From the NCBI RefSeq assembly GCF_003315205.1, contig NZ_QNRR01000001.1:310001-374000 (forward strand): 64,000 nt of DNA, written 5' to 3'. Position numbers and translations under genes: made by a program. Origin of the DNA: Roseimicrobium gellanilyticum. GTDB lineage: Bacteria > Verrucomicrobiota > Verrucomicrobiia > Verrucomicrobiales > Verrucomicrobiaceae. Of this stretch, positions 55,941-64,000 are shown piece after piece (position 1 is the first letter of the stretch; every line of letters starts with the position of its first letter). The notes below the pieces were generated by a model. That model was not told the DNA's origin, did not search any database, and saw only the letters and a program-made list of their open reading frames with translations.

Positions 55941-56750
55941 ATGAGCACTCCCCCCCCTGCTGAAACTCGTCGCATTCACCCTCTCACCATCTGGATCCCC
56001 ATCATTGCCATCGTGGGGGGCATCGTGGTGGCGTATAGCTACCTGGTGAAATTGAGCATGGAGAAGCGCCAGGATCGCCTGCCGGTGCTCTCACGTCTTG
56101 AGAAGGATCTCACCCTCGTTGAGCGCAGTGGGAAGACCGTTGAGCTTTCACAACTCAAGGGCAAGGTCATTGTCGCCTGCTGGGTGTACACGCATTGCCC
56201 TCGCGGCTGCGCAGGCGTCGTGAGTGCGATGCTCGACGTGCACAAGGATTACGAGAACAATCCCGACGTGCATTTCCTTTCCGTGAGTGTGGATCCTGAC
56301 GACGGAGCTGAGCAGTTGAAGACGTTTGCGGATGGACTGAAGATTGGAGGGGACAACTGGTGGTTCGTCAATGGGCCCAAGGATGTGCTGCGAAGCTACA
56401 TGACGCGCTACTTCGGTTTCATGGCTGTGCAGGATATTCCGGAAAAGGACCGGCTGTCTCCCGCGGACAAGTACATGCATGACATGAAGGTCGCGCTCGT
56501 GGACAAGCAGGGGAGGGTGCGTGGTCACTACGATATCTCCAATCCGGATCCCCAACAGAATGAGTTCATCAACGCCAAATTCAGAGAGGATATGAAGAGG
56601 GTTCTTGCTGAAACCCAGTCTTCCAACAACATGGCCATGGGCATCATCCTGCTTTCTGTCATGGGCATCTCCGTGCTCTCTCTGCTGATCATGGCGTGGA
56701 AGCGGCCGCCCGGCAGACCTGCTCCCTCCGACCCCGCCACGGCTCCCTGA
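55941..56750 (+). CDS. SCO1/SenC-family copper chaperone
   Basis: The 269-residue protein has an N-terminal anchor (LTIWIPIIAIVGGIVVAYSY), a thioredoxin-like domain with the CxxxC copper motif VYTHCPRGCAG near residue 90 and the distal histidine in KYMHDMKVALVD. Unlike most SCO proteins, it has a second C-terminal helix (MGIILLSVMGISVLSLLIMA) followed by a Pro-rich tail. It should deliver copper to CuA of subunit II. It lies between ctaB and the DUF420 gene. Confidence 0.9.
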   Translation: MSTPPPAETRRIHPLTIWIPIIAIVGGIVVAYSYLVKLSMEKRQDRLPVLSRLEKDLTLVERSGKTVELSQLKGKVIVACWVYTHCPRGCAGVVSAMLDVHKDYENNPDVHFLSVSVDPDDGAEQLKTFADGLKIGGDNWWFVNGPKDVLRSYMTRYFGFMAVQDIPEKDRLSPADKYMHDMKVALVDKQGRVRGHYDISNPDPQQNEFINAKFREDMKRVLAETQSSNNMAMGIILLSVMGISVLSLLIMAWKRPPGRPAPSDPATAP

Positions 56751-56767
56751 TCGCTCTCATCCTTGCC

Positions 56768-57247
56768 ATGCAGCTCTCCGATCTCCCGACACTCAACGCC
56801 ATCCTGAATTTCACCGCCACGATCCTGCTCGTAGTGGGGTGGATTTGCATCAAGAGCCGAAAGGTGGCCGCGCACATTGCCCTGATGATTCTGGCGTTGC
56901 TGGTGTCGGCGGCATTCCTGACCAGCTACCTGATCTACCATTTCAATACGGAGCCGTTCCGATTTCCAGTCACCAACTGGTTCCGCTATGTGTATTTCGC
57001 CCTGCTGGGAACCCATATCATTGCGGCGATCGTGAACCTCCCGATGATCATCATGACGGTCATTCCTGCGGCCAGACGCAAGTTTGACAAGCACAAGCGC
57101 ATCGCGCGCTGGACTCTCCCGGTATGGCTGTACGTCTCTGTCACTGGAGTGGTGGTATACATCATGTGTTACCAAATCACCTACCCAACGGAGATGACTC
57201 AACGTGTGGACACGCAGAAGGTCCTGAAGTCGAGCTCTGCCAGGTGA
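56768..57247 (+). CDS. DUF420 membrane protein (CtaM-like oxidase assembly factor)
   Basis: I chose ATG 56768 (MQLSDLPTLNAILNFTATIL), which matches the DUF420 start. The 159-residue protein has about five helices with histidines in AAHIALMIL, IYHFNTEPFRF, LGTHIIAAIVNLP and the segment FDKHKRIARWTLPVWLYVSV, all typical of DUF420. CtaM of Staphylococcus, in this family, is needed for aa3 oxidase activity. The last gene of the supercluster, it overlaps the convergent pelG 3' end by 49 nt (57199-57247). Confidence 0.88.
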   Translation: MQLSDLPTLNAILNFTATILLVVGWICIKSRKVAAHIALMILALLVSAAFLTSYLIYHFNTEPFRFPVTNWFRYVYFALLGTHIIAAIVNLPMIIMTVIPAARRKFDKHKRIARWTLPVWLYVSVTGVVVYIMCYQITYPTEMTQRVDTQKVLKSSSAR

Positions 57248-58572
57248 CGGTTCACCCGTGAAGCGGCGAGCAGCAGGGCAAATCCTGCAGCCACGACAAA
57301 GCCGAAGCCGTACCATGCTTCATTCTCCCGCAAGGTGATGATGCTCAGGGTGGCATTTCCCAGCAGGAATACCAGCGAGCACCAGAGCGCACCACGCCGG
57401 TCATCCAGGTAGAAGAGAACGGTGAGTGCGGAGAGGAACATCACCAGCAGAAGCGCGCCGAAAAGCGTGATTCGGAAGATGCCAGTCTGCACATAGCCGA
57501 TGTGAAACCATGATGTAAGGTGATCGGCGAAGACCACCAGCACCACGGTGGTGAATCCCTGCACCTTCAACAAGCGGATGAATCCCTCACGCAGGCTGAC
57601 CATGATGGCGTGGCGCGCGGAGGTGATTTCGCGCAGGGGGCGCCCTTCTTTCACCGCATCGAAATACTCGTGGAAGCGTTCGGCAAAGGCTGTCTCCACC
57701 TGAAGGAAGAAGACCGCCATGCCCGGTGCGATGGACAGGAGGCTCAGGTAGATGGCGAAGTCATAGTCCGGCGCCGCGTGCAGGGCTCCTGCGATCTGCA
57801 CATTGCTCTGGGAAAACCACCAGAAGAGGAACTTGTCGATCCAGATCGCCAAGTTGTAAAACAGGCCGCAGAGCATGAGATCCGGGAATCGCGTGAAAGC
57901 ACGCAGAAAGCCAAAGCACGAGCCGCGCCCCCTTCCGAACTCCGCATACACAAAGTAGAGGAGCATGACTGCGATGAGAAAATGCCCTCCAAGGAAACCG
58001 AGGATGGCCCCAGTGAGCCCGTGCTCCTTTGCGAGAAAGTACGCTGCCAACACGGACACCGCATAACCCGCGAAAAACGCGACCACGATGCGCGTGTAGT
58101 GCCTCAGGGCGCTGAGGTAGGTGCTGATGATGAAGATGCCTGCCACGTGCACGAGCAGGGCCCCGGCCGCAGCTTGATACAGGGGAGGCGCAGGTACCTG
58201 GGTAAGAAAGAACCAACCACCCGCAGCACCAGACAGCGCTGCCGTCAGAAAGAGAGAGCCGAGTAACGAAGGGAAAATGGCTCCCCGTTGTTTCTCAGAA
58301 AAGCAGTCCGCCGCATGACGTGTGAGCACCAGTTGGATGGGGCCGGTGATCACCAGCGCAAATGCATACACATGAGTGATGGAGGAGGTGAGGAGACGAA
58401 GGTCATCCGGGCGCAGGATGGAATCCAGCAGCCAGGTGGCGATCATGAGCGAGACGATGGAGATGATCCACGGTCCCGCGCTCACCACGGCCGCACTGGC
58501 ATAAGCCTGCAATTGCCCCGTGTAATCACGACGCGCGCTCAATCTCCGAAGTTCGAATCCGATTCCAGCCAT
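57199..58572 (-). CDS. pelG: PelG, exopolysaccharide Pel transporter membrane subunit
   Basis: The 457-residue protein opens with the PelG signature MAGIGFELRRLSARRDYTGQ and has about twelve membrane helices of the MVF/polysaccharide-exporter fold (AYASAAVVSAGPWIISIVSL, VYAFALVITGPIQLVLTRHA). With PelF, PelD and PelE it forms the inner-membrane Pel synthase-export complex. It starts 2 nt after the pelF stop and is the last gene of the operon. The 3' end overlaps the DUF420 gene on the other strand. Confidence 0.92.
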   Translation of the reverse strand: MAGIGFELRRLSARRDYTGQLQAYASAAVVSAGPWIISIVSLMIATWLLDSILRPDDLRLLTSSITHVYAFALVITGPIQLVLTRHAADCFSEKQRGAIFPSLLGSLFLTAALSGAAGGWFFLTQVPAPPLYQAAAGALLVHVAGIFIISTYLSALRHYTRIVVAFFAGYAVSVLAAYFLAKEHGLTGAILGFLGGHFLIAVMLLYFVYAEFGRGRGSCFGFLRAFTRFPDLMLCGLFYNLAIWIDKFLFWWFSQSNVQIAGALHAAPDYDFAIYLSLLSIAPGMAVFFLQVETAFAERFHEYFDAVKEGRPLREITSARHAIMVSLREGFIRLLKVQGFTTVVLVVFADHLTSWFHIGYVQTGIFRITLFGALLLVMFLSALTVLFYLDDRRGALWCSLVFLLGNATLSIITLRENEAWYGFGFVVAAGFALLLAASRVNRHLAELDFRTFCVSTR

Positions 58573-58574
58573 GG

Positions 58575-60167
58575 TCAGACAGGGAGAGCAGTCATGGGGG
58601 ATGGACGGGCCTCTTTAGGGGTGGATGCCGGTGCGGTTGCCTCCGCATGAGCCAGGTTCCGATACATTTCCCAGTAGGCGCCGAGTGTGCGGCTCTCGTG
58701 ATAGCTTCTGTAGACGCGCTCCCGGCCAATCAGGCCCAAACGATCCTGAATCTCGTGACTGACCAGCAGCGCAATCAGGGCCTGGGCCATTTGGTCGGAA
58801 TCGCCAACCTCAGTTACCAAGCCGCATGCGCTCAGGCGGGGCTGCTCAGCGGGCTGGCCTTCGAGGAGCTCGCGGCACGCGCCGACATCCGTCGATACGA
58901 TCGGGATGCCACAAGCCATCGCCTCCAGCATAACGAAGGGGAGTCCCTCGCTCACACTGGTGAGAGCCATCACATCCATGAGTGGCAGCACCTCGTCGCG
59001 CTGGCGCAGTCCCAAGAAGTGAACTTGATCCTTCAGTCCGAGCTGGGTGGCGAGTTGCGTGCATTCGCGCGCATAGTCAGGGGCTTCCTCCAGAGGTCCG
59101 GCGAGAAGGAACTGGGTGTCCGGCAGGGCATCACACACGCGGCGCGCGGCGCGCAGCAAGGTCTTCACATCCTTGATGGGGACAATGCGTCCCAAGAAAC
59201 CCACCACGCGCGAGGTTGCATTGGCTTTGCGTCGCTCAAGCCGCTGCTGATACAGAGGTTCACAGGCCTCCACCGCGATGCCGTTGGGGATTACCCTGAT
59301 CCTGGAGAGGTCCGCGCCGAAATGGTGCTGGATGGCTGCATTCCGATTGAACAAGGAAATGACGTGGGCGGATTGGTGATAGCACCACCGTCCAAGCACA
59401 TCGAAGGTGCGCATCCAAGCCTGACGCAAGGTGCCAATGGAGTCCGTGAGAGAAGGGTGCAGGGTTAGGGAGTCCTGTATCCACCTGGAACGCCAGATGT
59501 CCTGAATGCGCTCACGGAGGTAGATTCCATGCTCACTCAAGATGAGTGGCCTGCCTTGTTGCTGTGCCACCAGCGCGCCAAGGAAGCCTGCGTATCCTGT
59601 GCATGCGGTGTGATACACCTTGGCCTGGGGAATTCGTGGCAGCGCGTGCATCAGTTTCCACAACGGCTCAATCAAGTAACGCGCGGTCCAGAAGAAATGA
59701 AGGAAGGATTCCTCCGGGGCGTAGCGCTCATACACCTCTTGAAGCACGCTCCAAGTTTGTGGTGCGTGGTAGAAATCCTCAAAGGCGATGCCGGGATGCC
59801 GGAGGAGGTGATCTGCCAGTGGCCCCATTAGACTCAATTCTTGAGCGTCACCGCGTGGCGCCAGTTCAAAGAGATTCCGGAGCAGCGCGTAGATGGCATT
59901 CCAAGATGCAGGAACCGCCCGCTTCTTCACGGTGGGTGTCCTTTCGAAGAGGTACAGCTCCTCCAGGACCAGGACGTTCTCCGGGATCTCATACTTGTAG
60001 CTGGTATCTTCTCCCTTCTCACTGCCGATGTAGAAGATGCCAAACGTCACCTGCGGCATGGCGGTGATGATCTGATGTACCCACGTGGATACACCACCGG
60101 ACACGTAGGGGTAGGTGCCTTCCAAGAGGAGGCAGATATCCACAGCAGGTGCATCCGTTTGTTTCAT
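58575..60167 (-). CDS. pelF: PelF, Pel polysaccharide glycosyltransferase (GT4)
   Basis: The 530-residue cytoplasmic GT4 enzyme starts with the PelF-specific VDICLLLEGTYPYVSGGVST and continues WVHQIITAMPQVTFGIFYIG. It has the donor-site region VVGFLGRIVPIKDVKTLLRA and an E-x7-E motif in TSVSEGLPFVMLEAMACGIP. PelF polymerises the Pel backbone from UDP-activated N-acetylhexosamine. The C-terminal tail is Ala/Pro-rich. It lies 13 nt downstream of pelE and is followed by pelG. Confidence 0.94.
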   Translation of the reverse strand: MKQTDAPAVDICLLLEGTYPYVSGGVSTWVHQIITAMPQVTFGIFYIGSEKGEDTSYKYEIPENVLVLEELYLFERTPTVKKRAVPASWNAIYALLRNLFELAPRGDAQELSLMGPLADHLLRHPGIAFEDFYHAPQTWSVLQEVYERYAPEESFLHFFWTARYLIEPLWKLMHALPRIPQAKVYHTACTGYAGFLGALVAQQQGRPLILSEHGIYLRERIQDIWRSRWIQDSLTLHPSLTDSIGTLRQAWMRTFDVLGRWCYHQSAHVISLFNRNAAIQHHFGADLSRIRVIPNGIAVEACEPLYQQRLERRKANATSRVVGFLGRIVPIKDVKTLLRAARRVCDALPDTQFLLAGPLEEAPDYARECTQLATQLGLKDQVHFLGLRQRDEVLPLMDVMALTSVSEGLPFVMLEAMACGIPIVSTDVGACRELLEGQPAEQPRLSACGLVTEVGDSDQMAQALIALLVSHEIQDRLGLIGRERVYRSYHESRTLGAYWEMYRNLAHAEATAPASTPKEARPSPMTALPV

Positions 60168-60180
60168 GAGGGGAGAATGG

Positions 60181-60918
60181 TCAGCTCATCTGATAGTTAC
60201 TGCTCACCACGGGCGGGGGACTCTGGATGAAAGCGACGTGCATCAGGCGCGGGACGAGGTCTGTGTGCAACGGACTGCCCACAGGCAGCCGCGCCTGCAT
60301 GGCCTGGGCCTGGGCAGGTTGATTGAGTTGCAGGAAATACATGGCCGCAGCATGAAGGGCGCGTGGATGACTCAGTTCTTCGAGCCTCGGAGAGAGAAGA
60401 TCCTGCACCCTTTCCACAATGGCTTTGTGCTCAGACGTCGGTGTGAGCGGGGAGCGCAGGAGCGCGAATGCCGCCTCAAGGAACGAAGCAAGAAGGGCGG
60501 GGGATTTTCTTGAGGCTGCCTTCTGAGCCAGCATCTGAAAATGATCCTGCAATGTGGCCTGTCCCTCCTGTAGCACGCATTGAGCGTAGAGTTGGAGTTC
60601 GGGATCACTGCTTTTGAGCTGACGGCGCAGGAGGGGAATCGTCTCTCTCCAGGGTAGATGCCTCATGCCAGAGACCAGTGGACGCAGCTCAGCAACTTCC
60701 AGAGTGCGGCATAGATGAAGCAGGGAGTGTGTCTGGACCTCCGGTGGTTGAGCGCGACCCCTTCCACGCAGCAAGGAATTCCCGATGCGGATTTCACCCA
60801 TGTCATGGTGACGACGTGGCATGCAGCCGAGCGTCAATGCAGCGGCCAGCAGAGGCGCGCAGAATGCCGCCAGCCACAGGGCCGGATGCCAGTCCACGAT
60901 GGCAAAGAGCGTGGTCAT
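60181..60918 (-). CDS. pelE: PelE-like membrane/helical-repeat protein
   Basis: The 245-residue protein has one N-terminal membrane segment (HPALWLAAFCAPLLAAALTL) followed by helical repeats (ETIPLLRRQLKSSDPELQLY, AVLQEGQ-like helices) that fit the TPR/HEAT part of PelE. The position between pelD and pelF is that of pelE in Pseudomonas. Sequence conservation in PelE is low, so the call rests mainly on place and architecture. Its start overlaps the pelD stop by 4 nt (60915-60918). Confidence 0.65.
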   Translation of the reverse strand: MTTLFAIVDWHPALWLAAFCAPLLAAALTLGCMPRRHHDMGEIRIGNSLLRGRGRAQPPEVQTHSLLHLCRTLEVAELRPLVSGMRHLPWRETIPLLRRQLKSSDPELQLYAQCVLQEGQATLQDHFQMLAQKAASRKSPALLASFLEAAFALLRSPLTPTSEHKAIVERVQDLLSPRLEELSHPRALHAAAMYFLQLNQPAQAQAMQARLPVGSPLHTDLVPRLMHVAFIQSPPPVVSSNYQMS

Positions 60919-62174
60919 GATGCCTGTTGCAAGAGTTGCCAGAGGTCTTCGGCCGAGCTCTCCCCTGAGACAACATGGTGGCGGATGCGCGCTCCAGGAA
61001 TGGTTTGCACGAGCGCGCGCGACAGCCCCGCAGCTTCTGCCTGACCGGAGAAAGGAAGGAGGACGGCCAGGGCATTCTCATCAGCAAGCTGGGCTGTGAT
61101 GGCTGTGGATGGCAATGAAACCGACTTGCGACGTATCGGTGTACCGGTGGCAGGGGGATCGATGCGCAGCATGATCGAGGGAATGCCGTGAGTCTGATCC
61201 GTGTTGATGGCTTCAGAGAGAAGCGTGGAGAATTCCTGGTGACTTACATTCGCGCCTCTCTCTGAATGACGTGTGAAGTCCTGGCGCAGTGCTGCCAATG
61301 CCGAGGCCCAGGAGATGATGAGCTCAAGTCTCGCGAGATTCTGGAGCGTGTAGCTCTCCAGAGGCATGTCTTGAATGAGCAGGACACAGGTATGCCCACG
61401 CCCGTCCATCCATGGAAACGCGGCCAGGAAGGGTTGCGCCTGGGTGAGTTCCGTGGCGTCCGGCACACTGGCAAGCGCCTGGGCTGCGAGCGCCTTTTCC
61501 GCAAGAGGCGTGGCGGTGAGCAACAGCGACTCTTTGAGCGGTGTGGTGGGATGAAGCGATGCGAGTTGATGCAGCACATGATCCCGCACTTCGTAGATGG
61601 CTGCACTGACCATGCCGGTCGCCCGGTGCAGGGCATGCAGCAGTTGCGTATTGAACTGCTCTGGAGGGTGATTAAAGATGCGGGCGAGATCTTCGTCGAG
61701 GGGACACAACGGCGCGTTATAGACCGCGAGACGTTGCTGAAGTTGGTGACGTGTGTCGTTGATGATCTGAAGCTGGCTGTGCAACCTGGTGTTCTCCTCA
61801 CTGAGTTGGGCCGATTCTTGTGCTAGTGCCCGCCGGCTCTTGCCTAGAATGCTCCCGGCTTCTCCGGCCACTGCCCCTGCCACGACAAGCGCGAGCATGT
61901 GATAGGAGTGGAGATGCAGTGCCTCTGCCAAAGTGATGACTTCCTTCTGACTTACCGCCAGGGCGACCCCTGCGCTGGTGACGAGCCCCGTCAGAAGACC
62001 AGGAATGAACCCATAGCGAATACCCACCAACATGGAGGGAATGAGCCACGGAGTAGGATTCAGGCCCAGCCATCCGGGATCGTTCTGGCCCAGCAGGTGA
62101 TTGGCACCAGCCAGCAGCAACGTGAGCACGATGAAGTCTCGCGCGGCTTTGCCTGTGCTGCCAGTGGCGTCCAC
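60915..62174 (-). CDS. pelD: PelD-like membrane protein with GAF and degenerate GGDEF regions
   Basis: The 419-residue protein has about four membrane helices at residues 12-110 (PTPWLIPSMLVGIRYGFIPG), a coiled segment (about 115-165), a GAF-like domain (about 170-310) and a C-terminal degenerate GGDEF-like domain. This is the PelD order. In Pseudomonas, PelD binds c-di-GMP through an RxxD inhibitory-site motif. I find no RxxD anywhere in this protein; the nearest is MLRIDPP around residue 345. c-di-GMP control may therefore be lost or rebuilt. It lies between the PelA-hydrolase-like gene and pelE. Confidence 0.8.
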   Translation of the reverse strand: MDATGSTGKAARDFIVLTLLLAGANHLLGQNDPGWLGLNPTPWLIPSMLVGIRYGFIPGLLTGLVTSAGVALAVSQKEVITLAEALHLHSYHMLALVVAGAVAGEAGSILGKSRRALAQESAQLSEENTRLHSQLQIINDTRHQLQQRLAVYNAPLCPLDEDLARIFNHPPEQFNTQLLHALHRATGMVSAAIYEVRDHVLHQLASLHPTTPLKESLLLTATPLAEKALAAQALASVPDATELTQAQPFLAAFPWMDGRGHTCVLLIQDMPLESYTLQNLARLELIISWASALAALRQDFTRHSERGANVSHQEFSTLLSEAINTDQTHGIPSIMLRIDPPATGTPIRRKSVSLPSTAITAQLADENALAVLLPFSGQAEAAGLSRALVQTIPGARIRHHVVSGESSAEDLWQLLQQAS

Positions 62175-62231
62175 TTGGGTGGGTGGGAGTTGAGAGAGGG
62201 AAGTGATGAGCTGACGTGGGTGAAATTGCGA

Positions 62232-63164
62232 CTACTGGCAGACTTCCTCCTCAGATGAAGAAGGCTGCTCGTCTGGCTGGAAATGCGGGATGCCCTGCAG
62301 ATCCGGCGTGCCAACAAAGGGGATGCAGCCCTGCGCCTCGATGCGCCGCGCCGTCGTGCGGGCCAGAGAGGCGTTGTTGGGCGCCACGTAGTCCACCACA
62401 AACACGGGAAGCCCCAGCCGCTGGATGCGAGCCACGTGGGAGAGCAACCATTTGGCATCATCAGGGGAGACTGCCCGGTATTGCTGGCGGTAACCATCCC
62501 ATGTCTGATAAAGGCTCTCGACCAGCACTGCGTCTGCATCTCGAGCGACGTCGGGCAGGAGATCAAAACCGCGATTGAGGATCAAGCGAGTGTAGGGGTG
62601 TTTCACCTTGAGCTGTTGGATGGCGTGTACCAAGGCGCTCCGGCATGACTCTGCTTTCTCCGGATGAGCGGTGCTGATGAGTTGGGCACTGTCCAGCGTA
62701 TCGAGGAAGAGACCATCAAAGCCTCGCTGGATGGCCGGCTGTGTCAGATCCTCCAGCACCCACGGGAGCCACTGGGGATGGGTGATATCGAGCACAGAGG
62801 AGCTCCAGTTGGGATTGTCCCCAATGATGGGAATGCCGCGTCTTTTCGCAGCCAGCGCTTCGCGACTACCGGGTTGCACCTCCACCATGGAGGCATAGGC
62901 CAGCACACTACGTCCACCTCCCTTTAGCTGTGGCAGATCGACCTTGGCGGTGACAGCGATGATGCAGAGATCATGACTGCGCAGAACGGCGCTGTCGGGG
63001 ATGAGGGAGTAGTCGATGCAGAAGCGTGTTTGCTCCGGCTTCCACACGGGCTGCGCGCGACGAATGGTCTGCTGGCCCCACACGGAAGCTCCGGTTAGTA
63101 CGGAGAGGATGCCCATGAGAAGTGAGGGGATGGTCACGAGTCGCTGAAGCTTTGAGGTGCGCAT
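62232..63164 (-). CDS. PelA-hydrolase-like glycoside hydrolase (GH114/GH166-type)
   Basis: I chose the start at 63164, where MRTSKLQRLVTIPSLLMGIL begins a signal peptide; the open frame upstream to 63302 overlaps the PelB-like gene. The mature part is a TIM-barrel of the endo-alpha-1,4-polygalactosaminidase type, with FCIDYSLIPDSAVLR, RGFDGLFLDTLDSAQLI (catalytic Asp region) and DAVLVESLYQTWDGY (Glu). In Pseudomonas this domain is the N-terminus of the 948-residue PelA, fused to a deacetylase. Here only the hydrolase is present (310 residues). It would trim partly deacetylated Pel in the periplasm. Operon with pelD. Confidence 0.82.
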   Translation of the reverse strand: MRTSKLQRLVTIPSLLMGILSVLTGASVWGQQTIRRAQPVWKPEQTRFCIDYSLIPDSAVLRSHDLCIIAVTAKVDLPQLKGGGRSVLAYASMVEVQPGSREALAAKRRGIPIIGDNPNWSSSVLDITHPQWLPWVLEDLTQPAIQRGFDGLFLDTLDSAQLISTAHPEKAESCRSALVHAIQQLKVKHPYTRLILNRGFDLLPDVARDADAVLVESLYQTWDGYRQQYRAVSPDDAKWLLSHVARIQRLGLPVFVVDYVAPNNASLARTTARRIEAQGCIPFVGTPDLQGIPHFQPDEQPSSSEEEVCQ

Positions 63165-63192
63165 ATTCAGATCGCGTTTTTTTGGAAAATGC

Positions 63193-64000
63193 TCAGAAGT
63201 TGACCTCGGCGCCGAGAGAAGCCTGCCATGCTCCATCACTTGATGAGGAACCCACACCATCGGAGTCATGGCGGAGATCGAGGTACAGCATGGCGTGATC
63301 ATTCAGCCAGTACTCCACGCCTGCAGCCACAGTGTATTCCCAGGCCTCATCGGCGAAGTCACGATACACGCCTGCCTGGAAATAGGTGCTCCAGGTGGTA
63401 TCGATTCGCTTGCTGATGCTGAGCTGGATGCCATGGCGGTTCGTCTCGGGATCCACGAGGCTGTCGAAGATCTCGCGACCATAGTTGGCGGCGACTGCCT
63501 TGCGCAGTTCCTCCCCTGCATCAAGTGCGCGGCGAATCTGTTCAGGTGGGCCGAGCTCACGTGTCACGCTATTGGGTAGCTTGGACTCAGCATGGAACCT
63601 TGTATAGGTGCCGGAGTAGCCAATCGCGACCTCCGGGCGTTTGCGTGTTTCCGTCAGCAGAATGTAGTCGATGGAGCCACTGATGCCGTAGCTGTCGCCG
63701 AGGTCATCGCCATCCACGTGAATGCGGCTGGCGTAGGCTGAGCCGTTGTAGCGCACGCGAGGATGCAAGTATCCCTCCATGGCAAACTCCAGGCGGTCTT
63801 CGCGTCCGTTGAGAAGCTGAAGAGGAAGGCCGTAATCCGCGCGTTTATTTCCTGTGTAGGTGAGGGACCACGCCACGCTCGCCCAACCGACCCCGCTATT
63901 GGGGAATCGGCCGACACGTGCACCGTAGAGGACGTCTTCTTCCGAGCCCCCAGCTGACACTTCGGCGAAGTAGCCGCCGCGGAATCTCCGCTGAACGGCG
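63193..64000 (-). CDS. PelB-like outer-membrane beta-barrel, C-terminal part (5' partial)
   Basis: The frame is open to the right window edge, so only about 269 C-terminal residues are seen. They alternate polar and hydrophobic residues in beta-hairpins (GRFPNSGVGWASVAWSLTYT, YGISGSIDYILLTE, TYFQAGVYRDFADEAWEYTV, DHAMLYLDLRHDSDG) and end in LGAEVNF with the C-terminal phenylalanine that guides outer-membrane insertion. This fits the PelB export porin barrel. Position upstream of the PelA-hydrolase-like gene supports it, but the TPR part lies outside the window. A GTG at 63960 is not the start. Confidence 0.65.
   Translation of the reverse strand, partial: AVQRRFRGGYFAEVSAGGSEEDVLYGARVGRFPNSGVGWASVAWSLTYTGNKRADYGLPLQLLNGREDRLEFAMEGYLHPRVRYNGSAYASRIHVDGDDLGDSYGISGSIDYILLTETRKRPEVAIGYSGTYTRFHAESKLPNSVTRELGPPEQIRRALDAGEELRKAVAANYGREIFDSLVDPETNRHGIQLSISKRIDTTWSTYFQAGVYRDFADEAWEYTVAAGVEYWLNDHAMLYLDLRHDSDGVGSSSSDGAWQASLGAEVNF

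Overview
This is a G+C-rich chromosomal window that most likely comes from a Verrucomicrobiota bacterium related to Verrucomicrobium, Prosthecobacter or Roseimicrobium. The evidence is a MurC-MurB fusion, an alternative complex III (ACIII) cluster leading directly into cytochrome oxidase genes, and hairpin-rich intergenic repeats of a kind I associate with PVC bacteria. The taxonomic call is inference from content. I saw no tRNA, rRNA, CRISPR array, transposase or phage gene.

Layout. 1-3045: envelope-stress-type genes (DUF883-like, holin-like, small membrane protein, AI-2E-family transporter with a long C-terminal extension). 3046-11014: secreted propeller-like protein, PEP carboxylase, a nested palindromic element, IMP dehydrogenase with its terminator, a lipoprotein and a Sel1-repeat protein. 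11250-16288: an SsuABC/TauABC-like importer operon ending in an FAD oxidoreductase, divergent from a LysR regulator. 16292-18808: tandem U32 peptidase-like protein. 19143-21943: an island of unrecognised orphan genes, flanked by hairpin-rich repeats and a 324-bp MITE-like element, followed by an octamer tandem repeat. 22894-26844: murC-murB fusion and nadE. 26929-36258: mostly minus-strand genes (TPR-redoxin protein, glycogen-synthase-like GT4, beta-CASP metallo-beta-lactamase with two paralogous membrane proteins, TIM-barrel epimerase, two secreted proteins).

36565-57247 is the centrepiece, a 20.7-kb plus-strand respiratory supercluster: actABCDEF (ACIII), a Pro/Ala-rich membrane protein, a cbb3-like ccoN-ccoO-cytochrome c trio, an aa3-type oxidase (subunits I, III, IV, two tiny membrane proteins, II), then heme A synthase, heme O synthase, SCO and DUF420 assembly factors. 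ACIII should oxidise quinol and pass electrons through cytochromes c to the aa3 oxidase. The CcoN-like protein has lost all three CuB histidines and the cross-linked tyrosine. It can hardly be an oxidase and looks like a repurposed heme-b subunit; this is the best candidate here for an undescribed system. Subunit III carries an insertion of about 310 residues. A perfect TGTGA-N6-TCACA palindrome lies just upstream of actA.

57199-64000 (minus): a Pel-type exopolysaccharide locus (PelB-like barrel, PelA-hydrolase-like, PelD, PelE, PelF, PelG) in which PelC is not seen, PelA is reduced to its hydrolase domain, and PelD has no RxxD c-di-GMP motif.
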